Positions 1 through 9,027 of a stretch of DNA of 64,000 bases are shown piece by piece. Under the pieces are notes generated by a model. The model worked only from the letters and a program-made list of their open reading frames with translations. It was not told the DNA's origin and made no database searches. The stretch is from Pseudomonas paraglycinae. GTDB lineage: Bacteria > Pseudomonadota > Gammaproteobacteria > Pseudomonadales > Pseudomonadaceae. Both the position numbers and the translations under genes were made by a program. The DNA lies in contig NZ_BQHR01000004.1 in the NCBI RefSeq assembly GCF_021601625.1, forward strand, positions 186,001 through 250,000, written 5' to 3'. How positions within the stretch are numbered: the first letter of the stretch is position 1; each line of letters begins with the position of its first letter.

Positions 1-840
1 GAACTGGCCGACTCGCGCACCAGCGCTGCACAAGAAGCCCGTGCTGCTGTTGGCGCGCTGCAAGCGCAACTGGACCTGGCCAAACTGAACCTGAGCTTTA
101 CCCGCGTCACTGCGCCAATCAGTGGCCGCGTCAGCCGTGCCGAGATTACCGCCGGTAACCTGGTGACCGCCGACACCACCCCGCTGACCAGCGTTGTGTC
201 CACCGACAAGGTCTACGCCTACTTCGACGCCGACGAGCGTGTATTCCTCAAATACACCCAACTCGCCCGTCAGGGTCAGCGCGGTGCAACCACTCCGGTG
301 TACATGGGCCTGTCCAACGAAGACGGCAACCCGCACCTGGGCCAGATGAACTTTATCGACAACCAGGTCAACCCGAAGACCGGCACCATCCGTGGTCGCG
401 CGGTGTTCGACAACAGCGACGGCAGCTACACCCCGGGTCTGTACGCACGCCTGAAACTGGTCGGCAGCGGCACCTACAACGCCATGCTGATCAACGACGA
501 AGCAGTCGGTACCGACCTCGGCAAGAAGTTCGTGCTGGTGATGGATGGCGACAACAAGACCGCCTACCGCGCCGTCGAACTCGGTCCGAAGATCGAAGGC
601 CTGCGTATCGTGCGCAGCGGCCTGAACAAGGACGACACGATCATCGTCAAGGGTCTGCAACGGGTTCGTCCTGGCTCCCCGGTTTCGCCTGAAGTGATCC
701 CGATGGCCAGCGAGCAAACCATTGCCGCTCTCGCTCAACAACGACAAGCGCTGGAAGCCAGCAACCTGCCCAAAGTCGCACCTGCCAAAGGCGCGCCGGG
801 TTCGGTTGTGAAACTGGCTGCTGCGACCCCACGCGGTTAA
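1..840 (+). CDS. mexE: RND efflux periplasmic adaptor MexE, 3' part (5' end outside window)
   Basis: The frame is open from base 1, so this is the C-terminal 279 residues of a gene that starts upstream. The visible part begins in the alpha-helical hairpin (ELADSRTSAA...), passes through the lipoyl-type return strand (TRVTAPISGRVSRAEITAG) and continues into the beta-barrel and membrane-proximal domains. Such adaptors link an inner-membrane RND pump to an outer-membrane channel. The mexF-like gene follows 15 bases downstream and the oprN-like gene overlaps that, so the three form one operon. The family identity rests mainly on the near-identity of the next gene to MexF. The regulators MexT and MexS are not visible because the upstream side is cut off. 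Confidence 0.93.
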   Translation, partial: ELADSRTSAAQEARAAVGALQAQLDLAKLNLSFTRVTAPISGRVSRAEITAGNLVTADTTPLTSVVSTDKVYAYFDADERVFLKYTQLARQGQRGATTPVYMGLSNEDGNPHLGQMNFIDNQVNPKTGTIRGRAVFDNSDGSYTPGLYARLKLVGSGTYNAMLINDEAVGTDLGKKFVLVMDGDNKTAYRAVELGPKIEGLRIVRSGLNKDDTIIVKGLQRVRPGSPVSPEVIPMASEQTIAALAQQRQALEASNLPKVAPAKGAPGSVVKLAAATPRG

Positions 841-855
841 GGGACGACAACTCCG

Positions 856-3800
856 ATGAATTTTTCCCAATTCTTCATTTCACGGCCGATCTTCGCAGCG
901 GTGCTGTCGCTGCTGATCCTGATCGCCGGTGCGATTTCGCTGTTCCAGTTGCCGATCAGCGAATACCCGGAAGTCGTGCCACCGACCGTGGTGGTGCGTG
1001 CCAACTTCCCGGGCGCCAACCCAAAAGTCATCGGTGAAACCGTGGCGGCTCCGCTGGAGCAAGCCATCACCGGCGTCGAGAACATGCTGTACATGTCCTC
1101 GCAGTCCACCGCTGACGGCAAGATCACCCTGACCATCACCTTCGCTCTGGGCACTGACCTGGACAACGCGCAGGTGCAGGTGCAGAACCGCGTGACCCGT
1201 ACAGAGCCGAAACTTCCAGAAGAAGTGACGCGCATCGGTATCACCGTCGACAAGGCTTCGCCCGACCTGACCATGGTTGTGCACTTGACCTCGCCGGACA
1301 AACGCTACGACATGCTGTACCTGTCCAACTACGCGATCCTCAACATCAAGGATGAGCTCGCTCGCCTCGGCGGTGTCGGTGACGTGCAGCTGTTCGGTAT
1401 GGGCGACTACTCGCTGCGTGTATGGCTCGACCCGAACAAGACCGCTTCGCGCAATCTGACCGCAACTGATGTGGTGACCGCGATTCGCGAGCAGAACCGT
1501 CAGGTGGCCGCCGGCCAATTGGGCGCGCCCCCTGCGCCGAATGCCCAGAGCTTCCAGCTGTCGGTCAACACTCAGGGCCGTCTGGTCTCCGAGGAAGAGT
1601 TCGAGAACATCATCATTCGCGCAGGCGACAACGGTGAAATCACTCGCCTGAAAGACATCGCCCGCGTCGAACTGGGTTCCAGCCAATATGCCCTGCGTTC
1701 GTTGCTGAACAATCAGCCGGCCGTAGCGATCCCGATCTTCCAGCGTCCGGGCTCCAACGCCATCGAAATCTCGAACGAAGTTCGCGGCAAGATGGAAGAA
1801 CTGAAGAAAAGCTTCCCGCAAGGCATGGACTACAGCATCGTCTATGACCCGACGATCTTCGTGCGCGGCTCCATCGAGGCGGTGGTTCACACCCTCTTCG
1901 AAGCGCTGATCCTCGTGGTACTGGTGGTAATCCTGTTCCTGCAGACCTGGCGCGCCTCGATCATTCCGTTGGTGGCGGTACCGGTATCGTTGATCGGTAC
2001 GTTTGCGGTGATGCACCTGTTCGGTTTCTCGCTCAACGCCCTGTCGCTGTTCGGCCTGGTACTGGCGATTGGTATCGTGGTGGACGACGCCATCGTGGTG
2101 GTGGAGAACGTCGAGCGGAACATTGAACTGGGGCTCAACCCCTTCGATGCGACCAAAAAGGCCATGGGCGAAGTGACCGGCCCGATCATTGCCACGGCGC
2201 TGGTGCTGTGTGCGGTGTTCGTACCGGCGGCATTCATCTCGGGCCTCACCGGTCAGTTCTACAAGCAGTTCGCTCTGACCATCGCCATTTCAACCGTGAT
2301 CTCGGCTTTCAACTCGCTGACCCTGTCGCCAGCGCTGGCCGCTGTGTTGCTTAAAGGTCACGACGCACCGAAAGACCGTTTCTCGCGAGTGCTGGACAAG
2401 ATCTTCGGTGGCTGGCTGTTCCGTCCGTTCAACCGTTTCTTCGACCGCGCCAGCCATGGCTACGTCGGCACCGTGCGCCGGGTCATCCGTGGCAGCGGCA
2501 TCGCCCTCTTCCTGTACGCAGGCCTGATGGTGCTGACCTTCTTCGGTTTCTCCAGCACGCCGACCGGTTTCGTACCCGGCCAGGACAAGCAATACCTGGT
2601 GGCCTTCGCGCAACTGCCGGACGCCGCGAGCCTCGACCGCACCGAAGATGTGATCAAGCGCATGTCCGACCTGGCACTGAAACAGCCGGGCGTGGAAAGC
2701 GCCGTAGCGTTCCCGGGCCTGTCGATCAACGGCTTCACCAACAGCCCGAACGCCGGCATCGTGTTCGTGACCCTGAAACCGTTCGACGAGCGTAAAGACC
2801 CGAGCATGTCTGCCGGTGCGATTGCCGGTGCCTTGAACGGCCAGTACGCCGGGATTCAGGAAGCCTACATGGCGATCTTCCCGCCACCACCGGTACAAGG
2901 TCTGGGCACCATTGGTGGTTTCCGCCTGCAAATCGAAGACCGGGGCAACCTGGGCTACGAAGAGCTGTACAAGGAGACCATGAACATTATTGCCAAGAGC
3001 CATAACGTTCCGGAACTGGCCAACCTGTTCACCAGCTACACCGTGAACGTGCCGCAGGTCGATGCCGCCATCGACCGGGAAAAAGCCAAGACCCACGGCG
3101 TGGCCGTCAGCGACATCTTCGACACCCTGCAGATCTACCTGGGTTCGCTGTATGCCAACGACTTCAACCGCTTCGGTCGTACCTATCAGGTCAACGTTCA
3201 GGCAGAGCAACAGTTCCGCCTCGAATCCGACCAGATCGGCCAGCTGAAAGTACGCAACAACAAAGGCGAAATGATCCCGCTGGCGACCTTCATCAAGGTC
3301 AGCGACACCTCGGGCCCGGATCGCGTGATGCACTACAACGGCTTCATCACCGCTGAAATCAACGGTGCGGCAGCCCCGGGCTACAGCTCCGGCCAAGCCG
3401 AAAAAGCCATCGAGAAACTGCTCAAGGATGAACTTCCGAACGGCATGACCTACGAGTGGACCGACCTGACCTACCAGCAGATTCTGTCCGGCAACACTGC
3501 GCTGTTCGTGTTCCCGCTCTGCGTATTGCTGGCGTTCCTGGTACTCGCGGCTCAATACGAAAGTTGGAGCCTGCCACTGGCGGTGATCCTGATCGTACCG
3601 ATGACCCTGCTGTCGGCCATCACCGGTGTGATCATTTCTGGTGGCGACAACAACATCTTCACCCAGATCGGCTTGATCGTACTGGTTGGCCTGGCGTGTA
3701 AGAACGCGATTCTGATCGTCGAGTTCGCCAAGGATAAGCAGGAAGAAGGCCTCGATCCGCTGGCCGCTGTACTGGAAGCCTGCCGTCTGCGTCTGCGGCC

Positions 3801-4047
3801 GATCCTGATGACCTCGTTCGCATTCATCATGGGTGTGGTGCCACTGGTGTTCTCCAGCGGTGCCGGTGCCGAGATGCGTCATGCCATGGGTGTGGCGGTG
3901 TTCTCCGGGATGCTCGGTGTGACCTTCTTCGGTCTGCTGCTGACCCCCGTGTTCTACGTGCTGATCCGCAACTTCGTGGAGCGCAGCGAAGCGCGCAAAG
4001 CGGCGAAGGCGAACAATCTTCAAAAGCCACTGGAGGCGCACCAATGA
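856..4047 (+). CDS. mexF: RND multidrug efflux permease MexF
   Basis: A 1063-residue HAE1-type RND pump, the full length for the family. It starts MNFSQFFISRPIFAAVLSLL (first membrane helix) and has two large periplasmic loops and the usual twelve membrane helices. The central helix motif GIVVDDAIVVVENVERN carries the paired Asp residues of the proton relay (near residue 410), and the second half has GLACKNAILIVEFAKD. It matches remembered MexF of P. aeruginosa almost residue for residue in the first 200 positions. It exports chloramphenicol, quinolones, trimethoprim and related compounds in that species; substrates here are inferred. It sits between mexE and oprN and overlaps oprN by four bases (ATGA). 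Confidence 0.96.
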   Translation: MNFSQFFISRPIFAAVLSLLILIAGAISLFQLPISEYPEVVPPTVVVRANFPGANPKVIGETVAAPLEQAITGVENMLYMSSQSTADGKITLTITFALGTDLDNAQVQVQNRVTRTEPKLPEEVTRIGITVDKASPDLTMVVHLTSPDKRYDMLYLSNYAILNIKDELARLGGVGDVQLFGMGDYSLRVWLDPNKTASRNLTATDVVTAIREQNRQVAAGQLGAPPAPNAQSFQLSVNTQGRLVSEEEFENIIIRAGDNGEITRLKDIARVELGSSQYALRSLLNNQPAVAIPIFQRPGSNAIEISNEVRGKMEELKKSFPQGMDYSIVYDPTIFVRGSIEAVVHTLFEALILVVLVVILFLQTWRASIIPLVAVPVSLIGTFAVMHLFGFSLNALSLFGLVLAIGIVVDDAIVVVENVERNIELGLNPFDATKKAMGEVTGPIIATALVLCAVFVPAAFISGLTGQFYKQFALTIAISTVISAFNSLTLSPALAAVLLKGHDAPKDRFSRVLDKIFGGWLFRPFNRFFDRASHGYVGTVRRVIRGSGIALFLYAGLMVLTFFGFSSTPTGFVPGQDKQYLVAFAQLPDAASLDRTEDVIKRMSDLALKQPGVESAVAFPGLSINGFTNSPNAGIVFVTLKPFDERKDPSMSAGAIAGALNGQYAGIQEAYMAIFPPPPVQGLGTIGGFRLQIEDRGNLGYEELYKETMNIIAKSHNVPELANLFTSYTVNVPQVDAAIDREKAKTHGVAVSDIFDTLQIYLGSLYANDFNRFGRTYQVNVQAEQQFRLESDQIGQLKVRNNKGEMIPLATFIKVSDTSGPDRVMHYNGFITAEINGAAAPGYSSGQAEKAIEKLLKDELPNGMTYEWTDLTYQQILSGNTALFVFPLCVLLAFLVLAAQYESWSLPLAVILIVPMTLLSAITGVIISGGDNNIFTQIGLIVLVGLACKNAILIVEFAKDKQEEGLDPLAAVLEACRLRLRPILMTSFAFIMGVVPLVFSSGAGAEMRHAMGVAVFSGMLGVTFFGLLLTPVFYVLIRNFVERSEARKAAKANNLQKPLEAHQ

Positions 4048-5465
4048 GTCTGAAAGTCTTCCTGCCGAGCCTGCTGGTGCTGGCCCTGAGTGCCTGCGCC
4101 GTCGGCCCTGACTACAAGACCCCGACGACGGAGGCGGCGAACATCACGTCCGCCACCGATGGCGCCGCCGGCCAGAAGAACTTCGACCGTTCGAAATTCG
4201 AAGGCATCTGGTGGCAGCAGTTCGACGATCCGACTCTCAACCAGTTGGTGACCCAATCGCTGCAAGGCAACCGTGAACTGCGCGTGGCATTCGCCCGCTG
4301 GAAAGCCGCCCGGGCAATCCGCGACGACGTCAGCAACGACGCAATGCCGACCATCACCAGCCGCGCCAGCAGCGACCTGGCCAAAGGTCAGATTCCGGGC
4401 CAGACCACCAAACGGGTCAACAGCGAACGCTACGACCTGGGTCTGGACATGGCGTGGGAGCTGGACCTGTTTGGACGCATCCAGCGCAATCTGGAAGCCA
4501 GCGACGCCGATCAGCAAGCGGCCGAAGCCGATCTGTACCAACTGCAAGTCACCATGATTGCCGAACTGGTGGACGCTTACGGTCAACTGCGCGGTGCCCA
4601 GCTTCGGGAAAAGATCGCCCTGGCCAACCTGAACAACCAGCAGGAGTCGCGCAAGATCACCATCAGCCTGCGTGACGCCGGCGTTGGCGATCAGCTCGAT
4701 GTTGAACGGGCCGATGCCCGTCTGGCGTCGGTCGAAGCCAGCGTGCCGCAGTTGCAGGCAGAACAGGCCCGCCAGAAAAACCGCATCGCCACCCTGCTGG
4801 GTGAACGTCCGGACAAACTGACCGTCGACCTGAGCCCGAAAGACCTGCCGGCGATTGCCAAGGCCTTGCCGATCGGTGATCCGGGCGAACTGCTACAGCG
4901 TCGTCCGGACATCCTCAGCGCCGAACGCAGATTGGCTTCGGCCACGGCGCGTATCGGTGTGGCCAAGGCCGACCTGTTCCCACGGGTCAGCCTCAGCGGT
5001 TTCCTCGGCTGGACGGCCGGACGTGGTTCGCAGATCGGTTCCTCGGCGGCCAACGCCTGGGCACTGGGCCCAAGCATCACCTGGGCAGCGTTCGACCTCG
5101 GTAGCGTGCGGGCCCGTCTGCGCGGCGCCGATGCCGATGCCGAAGGCGCACTGGCGACCTACGAGCAGCAAGTATTGCTCGCGCTGGAAGAGTCGGAAAA
5201 CGCCTTCAGCGATTACGGCAAACGTCAGCAACGGCTGATCTCGCTGATCCGCCAGAGCGAATCAAGCCGCAAGGCTGCCGACCTCGCCGAAATTCGCTAC
5301 CGCGAAGGCACCACCGACTTCCTGGTGTTGCTCGACGCCCAGCGTGAACGTTTGAACGCCGAGGACAGTCAGGCCCAGGCCGAAGTGGATCTGTATCGCG
5401 GCATCGTAGCGATCTACAAGGCCCTCGGTGGCGGTTGGCAGCCGGAGACGGTCGCCAGCAAGTAA
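4044..5465 (+). CDS. oprN: outer-membrane efflux channel OprN (NodT family lipoprotein)
   Basis: A 473-residue outer-membrane factor with an N-terminal lipoprotein signal (LPSLLVLALSACAVGPDY, lipobox LSAC) and two TolC-type OEP repeats. Typical motifs are WWQQFDDPTLNQLV, AWELDLFGR, DLFPRVSLSGFLG and YREGTTDFLVLLDAQRE. It forms the trimeric exit duct for the MexE-MexF pump. The start codon overlaps the mexF stop (ATGA), which suggests translational coupling. A strong hairpin terminator follows at 5515-5547. Confidence 0.95.
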   Translation: MSLKVFLPSLLVLALSACAVGPDYKTPTTEAANITSATDGAAGQKNFDRSKFEGIWWQQFDDPTLNQLVTQSLQGNRELRVAFARWKAARAIRDDVSNDAMPTITSRASSDLAKGQIPGQTTKRVNSERYDLGLDMAWELDLFGRIQRNLEASDADQQAAEADLYQLQVTMIAELVDAYGQLRGAQLREKIALANLNNQQESRKITISLRDAGVGDQLDVERADARLASVEASVPQLQAEQARQKNRIATLLGERPDKLTVDLSPKDLPAIAKALPIGDPGELLQRRPDILSAERRLASATARIGVAKADLFPRVSLSGFLGWTAGRGSQIGSSAANAWALGPSITWAAFDLGSVRARLRGADADAEGALATYEQQVLLALEESENAFSDYGKRQQRLISLIRQSESSRKAADLAEIRYREGTTDFLVLLDAQRERLNAEDSQAQAEVDLYRGIVAIYKALGGGWQPETVASK

Positions 5466-5514
5466 CAGTTTTTTAAAGAGCTCCTTTGGTTGGCCGCAAC
5501 CAACCAAATTTTTT

Positions 5515-5547
5515 GCCCCGCGTATCATTCGGTCGCGGGGCTTTTTT
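5515..5547 (+). terminator. rho-independent terminator of mexEF-oprN
   Basis: Eight-base stem GCCCCGCG / CGCGGGGC with an 11-base loop, followed by six T residues. The loop contains the TGA stop codon (complement strand, 5525-5527) of the convergent HlyD-type gene, so the two convergent transcripts share this site. Confidence 0.9.
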
Positions 5548-6505
5548 GTACCTGTCTTTCATGGTTTTCCAGCACGGTGACCGTGGCGGTAGTGCCGGCT
5601 CTCAGTCGGTCCTTGCCCGCGTAATCGGGATCGATGCCGATCCGCACCGGTACCCGCTGCGCCAGTTTCACCCAGGTGTAGCTGGGGTTGATGTTGGCCA
5701 GCAATCGACTTCCCGGGGCGTTTTCCCGGTCGGCAATGGCGAAGGCGATGCTTTGCACGGTTCCACCGAATTTTTCCCCGCTCATCAATTCGATCCGCAC
5801 ACGATCACCCTCCTCGATCCGTGGCAGTTTGGTTTCCTCGAAATAGCCGCTGACATAAAAGGAGCCGCTGTCCACCAGTGCCAGCAGGGCGCTACCGGCC
5901 ACCGCGTAATCCCCCTGACGGGTCAGCAGATTTGTGACGTAACCGCTGACCGGCGCTTCGACTCGGGTACGTTGCAGATCCAGTTCGGCCTGGGTCAATG
6001 CAGCTATCGCCAGTTGCACGTTGGCTTCAGCCAGACCGAGATTGGCCTGATTGCGCAACAGATCGGCCTGGGCAACCGCCACGTCAGTACTGGACTTCTC
6101 CCACTCCTCCCCGGAAATCGCGAACCCTTGCTTGAGCGTGCGTCGCCGGCGTTCTTCGCTCTGGCGCTGTTTGAGCAACGCTTCGCTGGCGACAATCGCC
6201 GCTTGCGACTGCCCGAGCGTGGCCTTTGAGACCTCCACCGAGCGTTTCGCATGCTCGACCGCGAGGCTGTAACGAGCCGGGTCGATCTCCAGCAACAACT
6301 GGCCCTTGTCGACATGCTGATTGTCCTGCACCGCCAGTGTGACGATGCGGCCCGAAACATCCGCCGACAGCGTCACCACATCCGCCCTCACCCGCGCATC
6401 CCGCGTCCACGGAGCTCGGGTGTAATGTTCCCAGGCAAACCAGCCAAGCACGATTGCCAGCAGCACCACTGCCAAGGTCGTCAATCGAGTGAGCAACGTC
6501 TTCAA
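5525..6505 (-). CDS. HlyD-family membrane fusion protein (AaeA/EmrA-like)
   Basis: A 326-residue periplasmic adaptor with one N-terminal membrane anchor (about residues 8-27), a biotinyl-lipoyl half motif (VSGRIVTLAVQDNQHVDKGQ), an alpha-hairpin and the return motif RVEAPVSGYVTNLLTRQGD. It is the last gene of a three-gene exporter operon with a DUF1656 protein (ends 4 bases upstream) and an FUSC permease. In E. coli the corresponding AaeXAB set exports aromatic acids such as p-hydroxybenzoate; the substrate here is unknown. No outer-membrane factor is encoded beside it on the same strand, so it may borrow a channel such as OprN next door. Confidence 0.9.
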   Translation of the reverse strand: MKTLLTRLTTLAVVLLAIVLGWFAWEHYTRAPWTRDARVRADVVTLSADVSGRIVTLAVQDNQHVDKGQLLLEIDPARYSLAVEHAKRSVEVSKATLGQSQAAIVASEALLKQRQSEERRRRTLKQGFAISGEEWEKSSTDVAVAQADLLRNQANLGLAEANVQLAIAALTQAELDLQRTRVEAPVSGYVTNLLTRQGDYAVAGSALLALVDSGSFYVSGYFEETKLPRIEEGDRVRIELMSGEKFGGTVQSIAFAIADRENAPGSRLLANINPSYTWVKLAQRVPVRIGIDPDYAGKDRLRAGTTATVTVLENHERQVQKSPATE

Positions 6506-6509
6506 GGTT

Positions 6510-6710
6510 TCAGGCTCCCATCAGCAAAATCAGTGTGGCGCACACGCAGGCGTACAAGGCGCCCTCGAACAGCGCCTCATGCCAGACAAAACGCAGGACG
6601 CCAAGCCGGCGCAAACCCCAGTCGAGCAGCAGAAAAACCGGTATGGCCAGCAACAAGGCCTGGGCGATAGGAGGCAAGTAAACGCCGCCGATCTCGAAAT
6701 CAATGGGCAA
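6510..6710 (-). CDS. small DUF1656 inner-membrane protein (AaeX-like)
   Basis: A 66-residue protein with two hydrophobic segments, matching the DUF1656/AaeX size and the family start PIDFEIGGVYLPP. I place the start at a TTG at 6708-6710 (complement): it has the ribosome site AAGGAG nine bases upstream and overlaps the FUSC stop codon by 11 bases. The frame stays open upstream, but that extra stretch lies within the FUSC gene and has no better site. The protein accompanies FUSC-HlyD exporters; its exact role is not established. Confidence 0.8.
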   Translation of the reverse strand: MPIDFEIGGVYLPPIAQALLLAIPVFLLLDWGLRRLGVLRFVWHEALFEGALYACVCATLILLMGA

Positions 6711-8835
6711 GGACGGACTCTCCTTCAGAACGGTCGGGCTGCAAATGTTCGCCATGCCGCTCCAGAAACGACACCACGATCAACAGGGCCACTCGCATGC
6801 GAAACACCGACCATAGGTGTTCATGGGTGGCGACATGCAAGGCATCCAGCTCATCGCCGAGCGAATGCAGCGTAGTCAGCAACGGTGTCAGGCGCACATC
6901 CGGTCGGCCGGCGACGAAACGACCGGTCTGACGCAGCGCCGTCGACAGCTGCCGACCGAAAGCGTCCGTGAGCAAGGCGTTGTTCTGTGCCTGTTGCCTC
7001 AGTTGGTGCATGGCCACGCCCAGCGCCACGCAGGCGAGACTGATTTCATACAGGCGCTGCATGTCCCGATCGTTGGCGGCGGGTAACACGCCCAGCATTG
7101 AAGTCAGGCGATCGACCATTCGACTTTCGAAGGCGAATTGCTCTTCGTCGGTAGCCGGGCTTTTTGTCAGTTGATAGACCTGCTCCCGCGCCTCGTTATA
7201 AAAGCGCCTGATTCGAAAGGCCGGGCGAAAAGGGAAGATCCAGGCGTAGACAATCAAAGCCAGCATCGCCGCACTGACATAGGCCCCGGCGAATTCGAAC
7301 CATTGAATGGCGGTGTTCTGCCCGGTGCCGACGTTCTGCGGACCGAGCATCAGGAAACTCGACAGCCCCAGCCCCATTCCGATACCGGCGGTGGCCGGGC
7401 TGGACAGTCCGACCGCGATCACATACAGCAAAGGCGCGAGCAACAAGGCCAACATTTCGAAATCACTGATCGCCGGGACCAGCATGAACTGATAAAACGC
7501 CGAAACCACCAGGGCCAGTCCCAACCCTCGCGCGTAACTCTGCGCAGCAACCAACGGGCGCGGAAACGTCGCCATCAGCGAACACAGAATCCCCACCAGA
7601 ATCATCCCGCCCCGCGCGCCGTCCCAGGCGGTTTCGATCCAGATCAGTCCGGCCACCAGTAACGCGCTGAATGCGCGGATGGCGTTCATCGTCGCGAGCG
7701 TGAAATCCAGGTGCAAGGGGCTGGACTGGCCACGGAACATGCAGCTGGCCTCCCGGCCTTCCTGTATCGCATCGCTCAGTTCGAGAATCTGCTCCAGTTG
7801 CTGCAACAGCCGCGCCTGTTCCCAGCGCAATGCCCAGGCCAGCGAGCGCAGGGTTGCACTCATGTCTTCCGTCAGTTGTTCGGCCTTGTAGGCCAGCGCT
7901 TCGAATTGCTGTTGCAGCGCGACGAACTGGTGCCGCACCTCGGCTGGCAGTGAGCGTCCTTGCTGTGCGAGCTGATCAAGCAGTGCCAGCTCCTCGGCAC
8001 GCAATTGCTGGATGTCCAGCGGCAGATCGCCCTCCCAGCGTTCGGTGAGCAGTTCCCGCTGGTGACGCAACGCGGTGAGGCGCGAGGTCAGCAGCATCAG
8101 CTGATTGCCCAGCAACAGCACCAGATTGTTGGCACTGCGCAGGCGTGGAGCATCGAAATACAAGTGCCGGCGCAGGCCTTCGAGGGCGCTGATCTCCCCC
8201 AGCAGCTGCATTTGCCGACGCTGAAAGTCCGCTTCGCTTTCTTCGGTGCGAAGCACAGCGGCGGCATGGGTGGCGGCGAGCTTGATCACCTGATCGACCT
8301 TCGCGAAATAGTTGCGTGATACCGCCTCGGGCCGCGCCGTCAGCAGGCTGACCACGCATACGCACGCCACCGCCAGCAAGGTTTCGGTAACCCGGGTCAC
8401 CGCCAGCAGAAAGGTGCCGTCCTGATCCGGAATCGCCAGCAGCGCCACCACCACGGCGGTATACCCGCTCAACACGAACGCCTGGGAACTGGTGTAGCGC
8501 AGCAACGTGCCGCCCGCCGTGCACAGGGCCAGCCACAGCGCCAGGGTCGTGATGAACGGCAACGGCGCCTGGGGAAAGATCGCCATCAGCACCACCGCCA
8601 CCACCGCGCCAAGGGTTGTCCCGATGATTTGCCCGAAGCTGCGTGCCAGCGCCATCCCGGCCAGTGGCTGGCTGATGATCACCACGGCCATGATCGACCA
8701 CTTCGGCTGATCCAGGTCGAACAGGAACGCCAGGTACAAGGTCAGCAATCCGGCGGCAATGGTGCGTAAACCAAACAGCAGCACGGCCTGGCTGGGGTGG
8801 ATCACCGCCTTGAAATAAACAAGCAGGGATTGCAT
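6700..8835 (-). CDS. FUSC-family inner-membrane exporter (AaeB / fusaric acid resistance type)
   Basis: A 711-residue permease with two blocks of membrane helices (about residues 12-170 and 365-520) separated by a long helical cytoplasmic region, the arrangement of the FUSC family. It is the first gene of the exporter operon, followed by the DUF1656 and HlyD genes. The start at 8835 (MQSLLVYFKAVIHPS) is chosen over an upstream in-frame ATG at 8928 because GAGG lies six bases before it and family proteins begin at this point. Likely substrates are aromatic carboxylates, by analogy only. Confidence 0.88.
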   Translation of the reverse strand: MQSLLVYFKAVIHPSQAVLLFGLRTIAAGLLTLYLAFLFDLDQPKWSIMAVVIISQPLAGMALARSFGQIIGTTLGAVVAVVLMAIFPQAPLPFITTLALWLALCTAGGTLLRYTSSQAFVLSGYTAVVVALLAIPDQDGTFLLAVTRVTETLLAVACVCVVSLLTARPEAVSRNYFAKVDQVIKLAATHAAAVLRTEESEADFQRRQMQLLGEISALEGLRRHLYFDAPRLRSANNLVLLLGNQLMLLTSRLTALRHQRELLTERWEGDLPLDIQQLRAEELALLDQLAQQGRSLPAEVRHQFVALQQQFEALAYKAEQLTEDMSATLRSLAWALRWEQARLLQQLEQILELSDAIQEGREASCMFRGQSSPLHLDFTLATMNAIRAFSALLVAGLIWIETAWDGARGGMILVGILCSLMATFPRPLVAAQSYARGLGLALVVSAFYQFMLVPAISDFEMLALLLAPLLYVIAVGLSSPATAGIGMGLGLSSFLMLGPQNVGTGQNTAIQWFEFAGAYVSAAMLALIVYAWIFPFRPAFRIRRFYNEAREQVYQLTKSPATDEEQFAFESRMVDRLTSMLGVLPAANDRDMQRLYEISLACVALGVAMHQLRQQAQNNALLTDAFGRQLSTALRQTGRFVAGRPDVRLTPLLTTLHSLGDELDALHVATHEHLWSVFRMRVALLIVVSFLERHGEHLQPDRSEGESVLAH

Positions 8836-9027
8836 GGGTAGCCTCTTCGAAACAACTTCTGCAAGCGTAGACACTGCATGGAGGGCATGACGGCAAACAG
8901 AGTCGACACAAGCTGTAGGTCGATTCAACGCCTGTAGTAGGCCATATCGGGCAGAGGGTTTGACTCACGGCGCGAGCTGACAGAAGCTTGCGACCTCCGC
9001 TATAAAACGAAAGTTTCGGAAATTCGC

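Noticed and set aside
2290-4044. 584-codon open frame on the minus strand
   Set aside because: Antisense to mexF; His/Gln-rich composition typical of reversed GC-rich codons.
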